33,542 bases of DNA from Patescibacteria group bacterium (lineage in GTDB: Bacteria > Patescibacteriota > Patescibacteriia > 2-12-FULL-60-25): contig JAGOQX010000010.1 in assembly GCA_018063105.1 (NCBI GenBank), positions 1-33,542 of the forward strand, in the 5' to 3' direction. The notes beneath the pieces were generated by a model. The model was given only the letters and a program-made list of their open reading frames with translations. It had not been told where the DNA came from and made no database searches. Positions 14,738 to 22,527 of this stretch are shown piece after piece. The position numbers and the translations under genes were made by a program. Numbering within the stretch: the stretch's first letter is position 1; each line of letters begins with the position of its first letter.

Positions 14738-15079
14738 TCAGTTGTCGAGCGATCGAAGGGCGGCTCGAACCTTGTCTAGATCCCTGTTGAAGTTACGAAC
14801 CACGCGACTCTTCTCGCTGTTCAGTCTTGCACGCACTCCCTTGAAATGTTCTTTCACCTCCTTTTTGTCGCTCATTCTCATCTGCGCAAGCACGCTCCCG
14901 CCACCATCATGGACGCTTCTTTCGTAGCGAAGCTCGGTCTCGTCAGTCTCGTCGATGAACCGGACCCGAAACCCATCCTCGCCAACGTACGTGACGACAA
15001 ATGGGTTATTCGCTTTGGCCAATTCCGTCTCCCACGCCCACCAGCCGAACTTACCGACTTTCAGCTCTTCCTTCTTCAT
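14738..15079 (-). CDS. Orphan small protein, possible SH3/Tudor-like N-terminal fold
   Basis: The 113-residue product starts at ATG 15079, with AAAGGTGAG upstream as a Shine-Dalgarno sequence. The first 55 residues are beta-rich (GKFGWWAWETELA, then PFVVTYVGEDGFRVRFID), which could form a small barrel. The second half is basic and helical (EVKEHFKGVRARLNSEK, ending KVRAALRSLDN). No family was recognised, and no signal peptide or membrane segment is present. GC-rich codon use and its own TTGACA promoter and strong terminator mark it as an isolated cassette between typA and the glycoside-hydrolase operon. The coding frame seems genuine because start signal, composition and terminator all agree. 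Confidence 0.7.
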   Translation of the reverse strand: MKKEELKVGKFGWWAWETELAKANNPFVVTYVGEDGFRVRFIDETDETELRYERSVHDGGGSVLAQMRMSDKKEVKEHFKGVRARLNSEKSRVVRNFNRDLDKVRAALRSLDN

Positions 15080-15140
15080 GGCTCACCTTTCGTTGGAATG
15101 CCCGTCAACACGTCCAAGATCAGGACGTCTGATATTGGTA

Positions 15141-15169
15141 TACGTATCAAAAATCAGCTGAAATGTCAA
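15141..15169 (-). promoter_or_regulatory. Promoter of the orphan gene at 14738
   Basis: TTGACA (15164-15169) is clear; with a 17-bp spacer the -10 would be TACGTA (15141-15146), a weak match. Leader about 55 nt with a Shine-Dalgarno sequence. Confidence 0.5.
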
Positions 15170-15180
15170 GAAACGCCTAC

Positions 15181-16218
15181 TCAATCGGCAAGACTGCTTC
15201 CCGCCGGGTGCTTCCCAAATTCCTGTGTTGCCATTTCCAAAAACTCTGGGTGGCCGTGCTGTTTCATCCAGACCCACCACTCGATGCCCCAGAAATCGAT
15301 GTTTGGGATTTCCATGCGTTCGGCGAAGGAGAAGTTGGCCTGCATCTGCTTGAGGTTCATGCTGGAGAGCTGATCGTCGATGGAGGTTTCTAAAAGTGGC
15401 TTATTGCTCCATGGCTCCATCTGAAACTCGCTGACGTAGACATCCTTCACGCCAAACGGTCTGAGTAATTGTGCCTTTCGTTTGTAGAGATAGGGCGGGA
15501 CAAACCAATAGTGGACATTCATGGTTCCAAACATTGGATTCCGAACCGTCCGATACACACTAATACCAAGCTGATCGACAAATGGCGCGAGCGTGACCCA
15601 TGAAGAGAGCTCACCGGAGTCTGTGGTGAAGATTTGACGTGATGGATCTATACCTCGAACAAAATTTCCCTCGTACGGCATGAAGAAGTAATCCGGCGAC
15701 GGACAATCTCCATACGCAAAGTGCGGCTCGTTCTCGATCTGCCATGCACTGATCGTTGGATTATCTTTGTAACGCAGAACGACAGCTTCAATGTATTTCA
15801 ACGTCTCAACGCGCTGTTCGGCTCGCGACATACTCTTCCACCAATCCGGTCCCCAGCATTCTGGCCAGCGTGGAAGCTTCTCCCCGATCGCGAGGACAAC
15901 CTTGCCGTTGCGTTTTCCGATTTCTGAAATCTGATAATCCAAATCAGCAAAATCCCACTTATCACGTGATGGCTGAATCAACTTCCAATAGGCTGCCAAT
16001 CGAAAGCGACGAATCTTCACATCGTCTAAGGCGGTCTTCAGCACCGTATCTGGATCAAGGCCTAGTTCTTCTGCATATGGCCTGCTATACGTCATCCCAT
16101 AGCTCAAATTTGGCGTCACGCGAGGCCATCCGATAAAAAGGAAGGCACCGATAAACGCGCATACGGAAAGAAAGAGGGCGATGAGGAACGTAAATAACGG
16201 ATGTTCTCGGTTCCACAT
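15181..16218 (-). CDS. Membrane-anchored (beta/alpha)8 glycoside hydrolase, clan GH-A type
   Basis: Residues 1-35 have a membrane anchor (FLIALFLSVCAFIGAFLFIG). The catalytic domain shows SAWQIENEPHF with Glu164 in the acid/base position of N-E-P enzymes, and DVYVSEFQMEPW with Glu264 at the nucleophile position, about 100 residues later, which is the usual clan A spacing. The total length is 345 residues. Family (GH5-like or another clan A family) and substrate cannot be read. The Glu pair supports retaining hydrolysis of a polysaccharide outside the membrane, inferred from the anchor. ATG 16218 lies one base after the stop of the EamA gene, so it is the last gene of a tightly coupled operon. 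No terminator hairpin is evident. Confidence 0.77.
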   Translation of the reverse strand: MWNREHPLFTFLIALFLSVCAFIGAFLFIGWPRVTPNLSYGMTYSRPYAEELGLDPDTVLKTALDDVKIRRFRLAAYWKLIQPSRDKWDFADLDYQISEIGKRNGKVVLAIGEKLPRWPECWGPDWWKSMSRAEQRVETLKYIEAVVLRYKDNPTISAWQIENEPHFAYGDCPSPDYFFMPYEGNFVRGIDPSRQIFTTDSGELSSWVTLAPFVDQLGISVYRTVRNPMFGTMNVHYWFVPPYLYKRKAQLLRPFGVKDVYVSEFQMEPWSNKPLLETSIDDQLSSMNLKQMQANFSFAERMEIPNIDFWGIEWWVWMKQHGHPEFLEMATQEFGKHPAGSSLAD

Positions 16219-16219
16219 A

Positions 16220-17143
16220 TCAGACGATCAAATACATACCCGCTGCAGTCATCCAAAGCGCAATAATCTTTACGATCAATGATCGTGTGGTGAATTTTTC
16301 CCCAAGTAACCCTGGAGCTCGATGGCTAAAAATCAAGGCGACAATCACAAGTAGTGCATATTGAATAGCTTGCATCGCGTTGACCACGGATGCGCTCCCC
16401 TCAGAGGTTGCCCATTGCACAAACAAGAATCCAACCGCGCCCAAACTCTGACCAACTAATGCCAAGACGCCCGCCATTGCACCCGGCTGTTTGTGCTTTG
16501 TCTTTTTTACCTTCTTTGGCAACACAATGCTCATCACCTCTCCTCCAGCCACTCGATCAAACACACACAAGACGACGACGGACATCACGGCTGCGCCAAT
16601 TCGTGTGGCTACAAAGCCACCGAGGAAACCGGTTGTCTCATACACGATTTTTGCCGTGACAGATGCGATCGCAAATAAAAAGGCGGAGGTCACAGCAAGC
16701 CAGATCGTTTGAGAACTTGGCCGATCACCGCCGCTGCCAGATGACAACATGAACGTGGCAACGATGAGCAGGGCAAAACCGATAAACGTGGTATCGCTCA
16801 AGCGCTCCCCGAGGAAGAGGAACGAGCCAGCGAGCGTGATCATTGGGATCAGGGAGCCGACGATCGGAACCACGCGACTTGTATCCGCGCGAGACAGAGA
16901 GGCGAAAAAAGCCCAAAGGGCCAGGATGAACAATGCACCGCTCAAGAGCGCTATAATCCAGCTTACGGCATCAGGCCAGACTGTGACGAACGGACTTGCG
17001 AGGATCACGAACGCAGATAAACCGCCCACGATCCCTGCGTACGTCGCACTTCGCGTGAAGGCGGATCGTAAGAGGATCTTATCGATAACAAACGCTACAC
17101 CGTTTGCTAAATGTCCGATGATCGCAAAAATGAACCAGCTCAT
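16220..17143 (-). CDS. EamA/DMT-superfamily transporter
   Basis: The 307-residue protein has about ten hydrophobic segments in two halves. The second segment group contains ALWAFFASLSRADTSRVVPI and SLIPMITLAGSFLFLGERL, which fit the drug/metabolite transporter (EamA) repeat. The protein probably exports or imports a small metabolite; the substrate is unknown. It begins with ATG 17143, overlapping the nuclease stop by four bases (ATGA), and ends one base before the glycoside hydrolase, so all three are translated from one message. The central cytoplasmic loop is short and Lys-rich (KKVKKTKHK). Confidence 0.8.
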   Translation of the reverse strand: MSWFIFAIIGHLANGVAFVIDKILLRSAFTRSATYAGIVGGLSAFVILASPFVTVWPDAVSWIIALLSGALFILALWAFFASLSRADTSRVVPIVGSLIPMITLAGSFLFLGERLSDTTFIGFALLIVATFMLSSGSGGDRPSSQTIWLAVTSAFLFAIASVTAKIVYETTGFLGGFVATRIGAAVMSVVVLCVFDRVAGGEVMSIVLPKKVKKTKHKQPGAMAGVLALVGQSLGAVGFLFVQWATSEGSASVVNAMQAIQYALLVIVALIFSHRAPGLLGEKFTTRSLIVKIIALWMTAAGMYLIV

Positions 17144-18489
17144 ACGGTGAGAATCTGCTCAAAGCGCGGGACATCCGCCTTAATTCCTAATTCTTCCGTA
17201 ATGCGTGTCGCAAGTGCAGCCGAAGCATCCTCTTCGCCATGGGTACAGAGAATATGTGACGGCGCATGTTCAGCCGCCTTCACCCAATTCAAGAGCTGAC
17301 GTTGATCCGCATGGGCGCTATATGCACCAATCGAATGAATCTCTGCCTTCACATGAACACGCTCCCCTAACACATCCACCATCTTTTCTCCGGTATACAG
17401 TTTTCTCCCCAATGTTCCGTGTGCCTGATATCCAATAATCAACACCGTTGTAGCCGCTGAGCTGAGATATCTCACCAGATGATGCAGAATACGACCACCG
17501 TTCATCATTCCGGAACCTGCGATAATGATCTTTGGTCTCGGTGCTTCATTAATCGTCTTTGACTCATCTCGCGAGAGCGTCTTATGTAAACGTGGAAACT
17601 CAAATGGATCATCTCCCATGCGCATCAGGTGCAACGTGCTTTGATTGAAATATTCCGGATATCGATCCATCACGGCAGATGCCTTAATTGCCAACGGACT
17701 ATCCAGATAAATATCAACCGGTGGGATCGCTTTTTTCTCAACAAGCTGATTCAACTCAAACAACAGCTCCTGCGTTCGCTCTACGGCAAAAGCCGGGATC
17801 AGCAAAACGCCCTTCTTCTTGATCGTTGAAAGAATATATTTCTGTAAATCAGCACTTCTGTTGTCAACGTGCTCATGGAGTCGATTTCCATATGTAGACT
17901 CGATGATTAGCACATCCTGTTCTGCTAATTGTGCCGTTGGTTTCAAGATCGGATCAGGAACATTTCCTAGGTCTCCGCTAAATGCCAACCGCATTCCTCC
18001 TTTTTGTTCCAACTCAACAAAGCTACTTCCCAAGATATGACCAGCATCACGAAAACGGAATGCAACATCACCAATCTGATAGCGCTTTGAGTATTCAGAG
18101 GGAATAAAGAGATCCATCGCCCGTTCAACATCTTCAAATTCGTACAACTTTGGTCGCATCTCACGCTTCGCTGCGTCCTCCATCACCTGCTCAGCATCTT
18201 CAAGAACGAGCCTGGAGAGCTCGACCGTTGGAGCCGTTGCATAAATCTTTCCCTTAAACCCACCTTTGATCAGCTTTGGAATCCGCCCAACGTGGTCCAG
18301 ATGCGCATGCGTCACAATCAATGCATCAATCGTGGATGGGTCAAATCCAAAATCACGAAAATTCTTCGCATCTGCAAATACACTCCCCTGAAACATTCCA
18401 CAGTCTACCAGAATTCGTTGTTGATCCGTTTCTACCAGATAACAGGAACCCGTTACTTCTCGTGCTGCACCGTGGAATGAAATCTTCAT
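17140..18489 (-). CDS. Metallo-beta-lactamase/beta-CASP ribonuclease (Ysh1/CPSF-like)
   Basis: The 449-residue protein starts MKISFHGAAREVTGSCY. The zinc-binding motif is THAHLDHVGR (His61, His63, Asp65, His66); further motifs are DAGHILGSSFVELE, SGDLGNVPDP, IESTYGNRLH, and near the C-terminus GYQAHGTLGRKL, SAHADQRQLLNW and ILCTHGEEDAS. This pattern is typical of beta-CASP proteins (COG1236), which include RNA endo- and exonucleases that process mRNA ends. The specific cut site is not evident. It comes nine bases after the cupredoxin gene, and ATG 18489 has GGGGAG just upstream. It heads the nuclease-EamA-glycosidase series. Confidence 0.9.
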   Translation of the reverse strand: MKISFHGAAREVTGSCYLVETDQQRILVDCGMFQGSVFADAKNFRDFGFDPSTIDALIVTHAHLDHVGRIPKLIKGGFKGKIYATAPTVELSRLVLEDAEQVMEDAAKREMRPKLYEFEDVERAMDLFIPSEYSKRYQIGDVAFRFRDAGHILGSSFVELEQKGGMRLAFSGDLGNVPDPILKPTAQLAEQDVLIIESTYGNRLHEHVDNRSADLQKYILSTIKKKGVLLIPAFAVERTQELLFELNQLVEKKAIPPVDIYLDSPLAIKASAVMDRYPEYFNQSTLHLMRMGDDPFEFPRLHKTLSRDESKTINEAPRPKIIIAGSGMMNGGRILHHLVRYLSSAATTVLIIGYQAHGTLGRKLYTGEKMVDVLGERVHVKAEIHSIGAYSAHADQRQLLNWVKAAEHAPSHILCTHGEEDASAALATRITEELGIKADVPRFEQILTV

Positions 18490-18498
18490 AACTCCCCA

Positions 18499-19014
18499 TC
18501 AGTGTATCACGACCGTGCCCTTCATGGTTGAGTGAATTCCGCAGTGGTATGGATAGCTACCTGCAAATTTAAACTGTCGTTCATATGAAGCGCCGGGCTG
18601 AATCGTTCCAGAATCCCAAAGCAATGATCCGTCTGAAGTTACCGTGTGTGGAACCGTATCCGTATTCACCCATTGCACCGTGTCTCCAGCCTTCACAGCG
18701 ATGATCTGAGGAGAGAACGCCATCTTTTCAATGTTCACTCGAAGGATGTTGAGTTTTGGTGAGACAACGACTGGATTCTTCGCAGGAGGTGTCATAATCT
18801 TTGTCACCGGCTTTGCAGCAGACGCACCAGTCGAAGTTGGTACAGCTGAAGGCACTGACACAGTCTCATTCCCAGGAGTAACGGTGGCTGGAGACGTCGC
18901 GACTGGAATAACCGGTACCGGAGCTGCAATCTGCTTTGATGAACATCCTGCTGCCATAGTCACTAATCCAAATATCATCACACTCAGTATCGAGATGAAC
19001 TGTTGTCTTTTCAT
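18499..19014 (-). CDS. Cupredoxin (amicyanin-type copper site) lipoprotein
   Basis: The 171-residue precursor has a signal peptide ending at lipobox MAAGC (Cys24), a Pro/Val/Thr-rich linker (about 28-85), and a blue-copper domain. Copper ligands are His123 (VPHTVTSD), Cys158, His161 and Met164 in YHCGIHSTMKG; the C-x2-H-x2-M loop matches amicyanin or pseudoazurin-like short loops. Such proteins shuttle electrons outside the membrane; the partner is not evident. Start at ATG 19014, preceded by -10 TATACT eight bases upstream and TTAATA as a -35 that overlaps the gdhA stop. The mRNA is predicted leaderless. It may be transcribed with the nuclease gene downstream. Confidence 0.87.
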   Translation of the reverse strand: MKRQQFISILSVMIFGLVTMAAGCSSKQIAAPVPVIPVATSPATVTPGNETVSVPSAVPTSTGASAAKPVTKIMTPPAKNPVVVSPKLNILRVNIEKMAFSPQIIAVKAGDTVQWVNTDTVPHTVTSDGSLLWDSGTIQPGASYERQFKFAGSYPYHCGIHSTMKGTVVIH

Positions 19015-19022
19015 ATATTCGT

Positions 19023-19051
19023 AGTATACGCGTTTCTCGCATTTGTATTAA
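19023..19051 (-). promoter_or_regulatory. Cupredoxin-gene promoter overlapping the gdhA stop
   Basis: TTAATA (19046-19051), 17-bp spacer, TATACT (19023-19028), then eight bases to ATG 19014. The -35 contains the gdhA stop codon. Confidence 0.6.
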
Positions 19052-20301
19052 GCGACTCTCCCGCGTTCACGGATTGCATCAACGATCCGTCGGACAGCAA
19101 GGGCAAAAGCAGCAAGACGAAGGGGCGCCTTCTTCTCAACACTGAGACTCCAGACCTCCTGGAACGAATTCTGCATGATCGTGCGAAGCTTTCCCGCAAC
19201 CTCCTCCTTTGTCCAATAGAACCCCATTCGGTTTTGGACCCACTCAAAATACGAGACCGTCACCCCACCCGCGTTTGCCAAAACGTCCGGGATAACCACA
19301 ACGTCGTTCGTCGCAAGGATCCGATCTGCTTCAGCCGTTGTCGGGCCATTGGCTAATTCTAGTATACATTGAGTCTGAACTTTTCCAGCATTGTCTTCCC
19401 GGATCTGATTGTCGAGAGCAGCCGGAATCAGGACTTCACATGGGAGCAAGAGGAGCTCTTCATTGGAAACAGATCGAACGCCCTCCTTGGTGTAGGACGA
19501 AAAGCCACCCTTCTCTTCCTTCGTTGTAATGACCTCAGAAAGGACAAGACCGGTCTCTGCATATAATCCACTTTTGCTGTCAGAGATCCCAACAATCACA
19601 GCGCCCATCTCTTCCAATATTTTCGCAATATTCATCCCGGCATTTCCAAACCCTTGTACGATAATTTTTTGACCACTCATCGACTTGTTCTGTGTTTTCA
19701 AATACGCCTCTAACACAAACGCCGCACCCTGTGCCGTTGCGGTGTCACGACCTAAACTTCCTCCGATCGAAAGCGGCTTGCCCGTAATCAATCCAGGCTC
19801 ACTTCGGTCCATGATTTTTTCAAACTCATCCAAAATATATCCCATGATCCGCGGCGTTGTATAAACGTCTGGTGCCGGAATATCTTTATCAACGCCGATG
19901 TATGGCGCCATGGCTTTTGCCCAGGCTCGTGAGATACGCTCAATCTCTTTTTCCGAGTGCGTCTTTGGATCAAACTGTACGCCACCCTTTCCGCCACCCA
20001 TCGGAATCCCTACAACAGCGCACTTCAGTGCCATCGCTGCTGCGAGAGCCTTCACCTCGTCCAGGTCAGCTAATGGATGAAAACGAATACCTCCTTTGAA
20101 CGGACCACGTGCATTGTTAAACTGCACCCGGTACGCTTTCAAGGACTCCGTTGAACCGTCGTCTCGAAGTACGTCGATCGTTGTATCAATCACGCGCATG
20201 GGCTCCATGAGTGCTGCAATATCCGCATCCGTGTATCCAAGGAGTGCTTTCACTTCATTCAAACGCAAAAGATAATTCTGGTAGGGAGAATAGGTAGACA
20301 T
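19048..20301 (-). CDS. Glu/Leu/Phe/Val dehydrogenase (glutamate dehydrogenase)
   Basis: The 417-residue product carries the family signatures FNNARGPFKGGIRFHP, VGIPMGGGKGGVQFDP, DIPAPDVYT, a Rossmann motif VQGFGNAGMNIAKIL, and ELANGPTTAEAD. These give the catalytic lysines and Asp of the glutamate dehydrogenase superfamily, which interconverts glutamate and 2-oxoglutarate with NAD(P)H. Length fits the hexameric GdhA/GudB group, but substrate specificity cannot be fixed. The gene follows pgi by 11 bp and is probably co-transcribed with it. No Shine-Dalgarno sequence; a TATACA box near the start may provide an additional promoter. Confidence 0.9.
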   Translation of the reverse strand: MSTYSPYQNYLLRLNEVKALLGYTDADIAALMEPMRVIDTTIDVLRDDGSTESLKAYRVQFNNARGPFKGGIRFHPLADLDEVKALAAAMALKCAVVGIPMGGGKGGVQFDPKTHSEKEIERISRAWAKAMAPYIGVDKDIPAPDVYTTPRIMGYILDEFEKIMDRSEPGLITGKPLSIGGSLGRDTATAQGAAFVLEAYLKTQNKSMSGQKIIVQGFGNAGMNIAKILEEMGAVIVGISDSKSGLYAETGLVLSEVITTKEEKGGFSSYTKEGVRSVSNEELLLLPCEVLIPAALDNQIREDNAGKVQTQCILELANGPTTAEADRILATNDVVVIPDVLANAGGVTVSYFEWVQNRMGFYWTKEEVAGKLRTIMQNSFQEVWSLSVEKKAPLRLAAFALAVRRIVDAIRERGRVA

Positions 20302-20312
20302 GGGTGTATAAA

Positions 20313-21623
20313 TTATTTTGAACCAAGAATCCGGCGCGTTTCTGTTTTGTAGGCTTCTACATTTGGCTGATCAAACGCATTCACATTGAACAGCGAACCG
20401 AGGTACATGACCTCCATCATTTTGAATTGAAGGAACGATCCAAGTTCATACATACTGAGATCTTCTAAAGCGATACTCATACACGGCAAACCCTGCTTCG
20501 CATACGCAGCCATAGTCCCCTGGCGGATCGCCTGGAACACCTGGGAAACGCGAAGACCTTGAATACCATCAACCAGCGATCCAAAGAGTAGCTTCTTTGG
20601 AACCATCGGATCCTTCGCAACCCTCTCTGCCCAAACAAATGTTGTTACAGAATGACGCGGACCACCGAGATAGAGCTGACCCACAGAATGCAGGTCCGTT
20701 GAACCAACGGAAACGGTTGGGGTGATCCCAACATGAACAACCTTTCCATTCACGTCTGTTTCCTTGCCGATACTCTCCCCAAGAAGCTGGCGATACCACT
20801 TACCTAGAGACTCGAGGGACGGAGTAAATACAAAGGTGTCGTGAATGAATAGCTTTTGTTCGTATGACTCATGAAGGAAGAGCGCGGAAAGAGCTGCCGG
20901 ATTTTGCTTCAAGCTCTTTTCTAAACACATATCTCGCATGTCAGCAGCTCCGTCTCGCAAGGCTTTGATATCAAGCCCAAGCAACCCAAGCGGGAAGAGA
21001 CCGACGGCTGATAATGCGGAATATCTGCCACCAACCTGCTTCGGAATTTCGAGCACAGAAATGCCAAGTGCGAGCGCTGCATTCCAAAGCTTTGAATCCC
21101 TATCTGTGGTCACAACAATGCGCTGGATAATCTCAGGAAATTTCTTCATCAACTGCTGAATCAAGATCTCCGCATTCACCACACTCTCTGTTGTTCCTCC
21201 AGACTTACTAATCAAGTTTATGACGAGTTGTTCCGGTTTTGTGATCAATGACTTCAGCATGTCACCTATCCTGGTGATCAATGTTGGATCGCATGTATCC
21301 GCAAAGAGTAGCTTTGGTGTTCTTTCTTTTTCAAGAGCATCAAAGGCTCCACCACAAGCATCATAGACAGCTTTGGTCCCAAGATTGGATCCACCAATTC
21401 CAATCAGCAGGACGGCCTTCAACTCCGATCGCTTAAACCGCTTCATCATCCCCTGCACCGCATTCAGTGTCTCATCATCATCCGGCAAACAGAGCGAGCT
21501 TTCTGGTGACGTGAATTGATGAGATTGAGCGATCTTGGAACATGACGAAATATACGAAGAAAGACGTTTTGCCTGATCCGTATTTACGGGGATCGAGACT
21601 TTAGGTTGAAGTTCGAATTGCAT
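20313..21623 (-). CDS. pgi: Glucose-6-phosphate isomerase
   Basis: The protein has 436 residues from ATG 21623; the frame also permits GTG 21647 overlapping the mazG-like stop. Motifs: AVLLIGIGGSNLGTKAV, LISKSGGTTESV (sugar-phosphate binding SIS fold), IPKQVGGRYSALSAVGLFP, and the His-containing HSVTTFVW region. The PGI signature with catalytic Glu near QLLGESIGKE also appears. It converts glucose-6-phosphate to fructose-6-phosphate. It is somewhat shorter than the E. coli enzyme (about 550) but in the range of the bacterial short form. It lies eight bases after the mazG-like gene and ahead of the dehydrogenase, probably in one operon. Confidence 0.93.
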   Translation of the reverse strand: MQFELQPKVSIPVNTDQAKRLSSYISSCSKIAQSHQFTSPESSLCLPDDDETLNAVQGMMKRFKRSELKAVLLIGIGGSNLGTKAVYDACGGAFDALEKERTPKLLFADTCDPTLITRIGDMLKSLITKPEQLVINLISKSGGTTESVVNAEILIQQLMKKFPEIIQRIVVTTDRDSKLWNAALALGISVLEIPKQVGGRYSALSAVGLFPLGLLGLDIKALRDGAADMRDMCLEKSLKQNPAALSALFLHESYEQKLFIHDTFVFTPSLESLGKWYRQLLGESIGKETDVNGKVVHVGITPTVSVGSTDLHSVGQLYLGGPRHSVTTFVWAERVAKDPMVPKKLLFGSLVDGIQGLRVSQVFQAIRQGTMAAYAKQGLPCMSIALEDLSMYELGSFLQFKMMEVMYLGSLFNVNAFDQPNVEAYKTETRRILGSK

Positions 21624-21630
21624 ATAAAGA

Positions 21631-21966
21631 TTATCGATTATCTCCACTTCCGTGAGTAACTCCTCTTTCTAATCTAGACTGGAGCTTTTGAATGTTTCCG
21701 CTCGCGACGTCTTCTAAATCTAATCCAAGCTCCGTCGAGAGCTGCGCAATATACCAAAGGACGTCACCCAGCTCCTTTGATAGCTCCTGTATCTTTTCCG
21801 GCGTCATAACCTGCTGCTCATCACGAATAACCTTCTTTATTTTTTCAGCAACCTCTCCAGCTTCACCAACCAATCCAAGTGTTGGATAAATATAGTTACT
21901 CCCCTGATTTGGGTACACCGCTGTTTTGCGGGCGGCGAGTTGATATTCTTGAAAAGTCATAGACAT
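21631..21966 (-). CDS. MazG-like nucleoside triphosphate pyrophosphohydrolase
   Basis: The 111-residue protein has the all-alpha NTP-PPase motifs GEAGEVAEKIKK (E-x-x-E) and KELGDVLWYIAQLS (E-x-x-D) that bind magnesium. These enzymes hydrolyse (d)NTPs to monophosphates, and MazG-like ones remove damaged or excess nucleotides. Start chosen at ATG 21966 because a -10 TATTCT lies six bases upstream; ATG 21960 would also fit, and the longer frame is excluded by the promoter. The mRNA is predicted leaderless. First gene of the mazG-like, pgi, gdh run. It is divergent from the CBS-domain gene, and the two -35 boxes touch. Confidence 0.82.
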   Translation of the reverse strand: MSMTFQEYQLAARKTAVYPNQGSNYIYPTLGLVGEAGEVAEKIKKVIRDEQQVMTPEKIQELSKELGDVLWYIAQLSTELGLDLEDVASGNIQKLQSRLERGVTHGSGDNR

Positions 21967-21972
21967 TGAAAA

Positions 21973-22001
21973 AGAATACGCGCCGCGCAAAAAGAGTGCA
22001 A
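21973..22001 (-). promoter_or_regulatory. mazG-like promoter, leaderless
   Basis: TTGCAC (21996-22001), 17-bp spacer, TATTCT (21973-21978), then six bases to ATG 21966. Confidence 0.65.
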
Positions 22002-22029
22002 TTGATTTGAAACGCTGCTATGCTATATC
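22002..22029 (+). promoter_or_regulatory. Promoter of the CBS-domain gene and greA
   Basis: TTGATT (22002-22007), 16-bp spacer, TATATC (22024-22029), preceded by TGC (extended -10). Its -35 abuts the -35 of the divergent mazG-like promoter, so one regulator could affect both. Leader about 30 nt with no Shine-Dalgarno sequence. Confidence 0.6.
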
Positions 22030-22065
22030 TAGCTTTAAGTCCTTCACATCCTAACCCCCATCTCT

Positions 22066-22515
22066 ATGAAAGTCCGTGATCTCATGGAATCGCAGATTAT
22101 CTCGATTCCTGAAACCGCGACCTACGAAGAGGCCGCGCGTGTCTTGTCTCAGAATAAGATTAATGGCGTTCTCGTTCTTAATGAGTCTGGTAAGGTCATC
22201 GGCATCGTGTCTGATAAGGATCTGTTTCGTATTTTATACCCGTTCTCAACCAGTTTCTTTGAGAACCCCGAGCTCTACCTTGATTTAGAGTCTCGCGAAC
22301 ACAAGATTGAAGACGTGCGTCAGAAACCTGTTTCTGTTTTTATGACAAAAAACGTTCACTCCATTGAACCGGATGTGCCAATCATGCGCGCCGGAGCCAT
22401 CATGCTCGCAAAGCACGTACACAGACTTCCAGTTATTGAGAACGGAAACCTCATTGGCATCATCACCAGAAGCCAAATCTACGGCGCACTGCTGGATTCC
22501 TATATCCAGGAATGA
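22066..22515 (+). CDS. Tandem CBS-domain protein
   Basis: The 149-residue protein is two CBS domains and little else: MKVRDLMESQIISIPETATY and NKINGVLVLNESGKVIGIVS for the first, then VSVFMTKNVHSIEPDVPI and KHVHRLPVIENGNLIGIITR for the second. CBS pairs bind adenine nucleotides and usually regulate a partner; stand-alone pairs are thought to sense energy status. It is followed by greA after 12 bp, so the two are likely co-transcribed. The insertion between the first domain's strands (LYPFSTSFFENPELYLD) is somewhat longer than usual. Confidence 0.88.
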   Translation: MKVRDLMESQIISIPETATYEEAARVLSQNKINGVLVLNESGKVIGIVSDKDLFRILYPFSTSFFENPELYLDLESREHKIEDVRQKPVSVFMTKNVHSIEPDVPIMRAGAIMLAKHVHRLPVIENGNLIGIITRSQIYGALLDSYIQE

Positions 22516-22527
22516 TAAGGTCATAGA

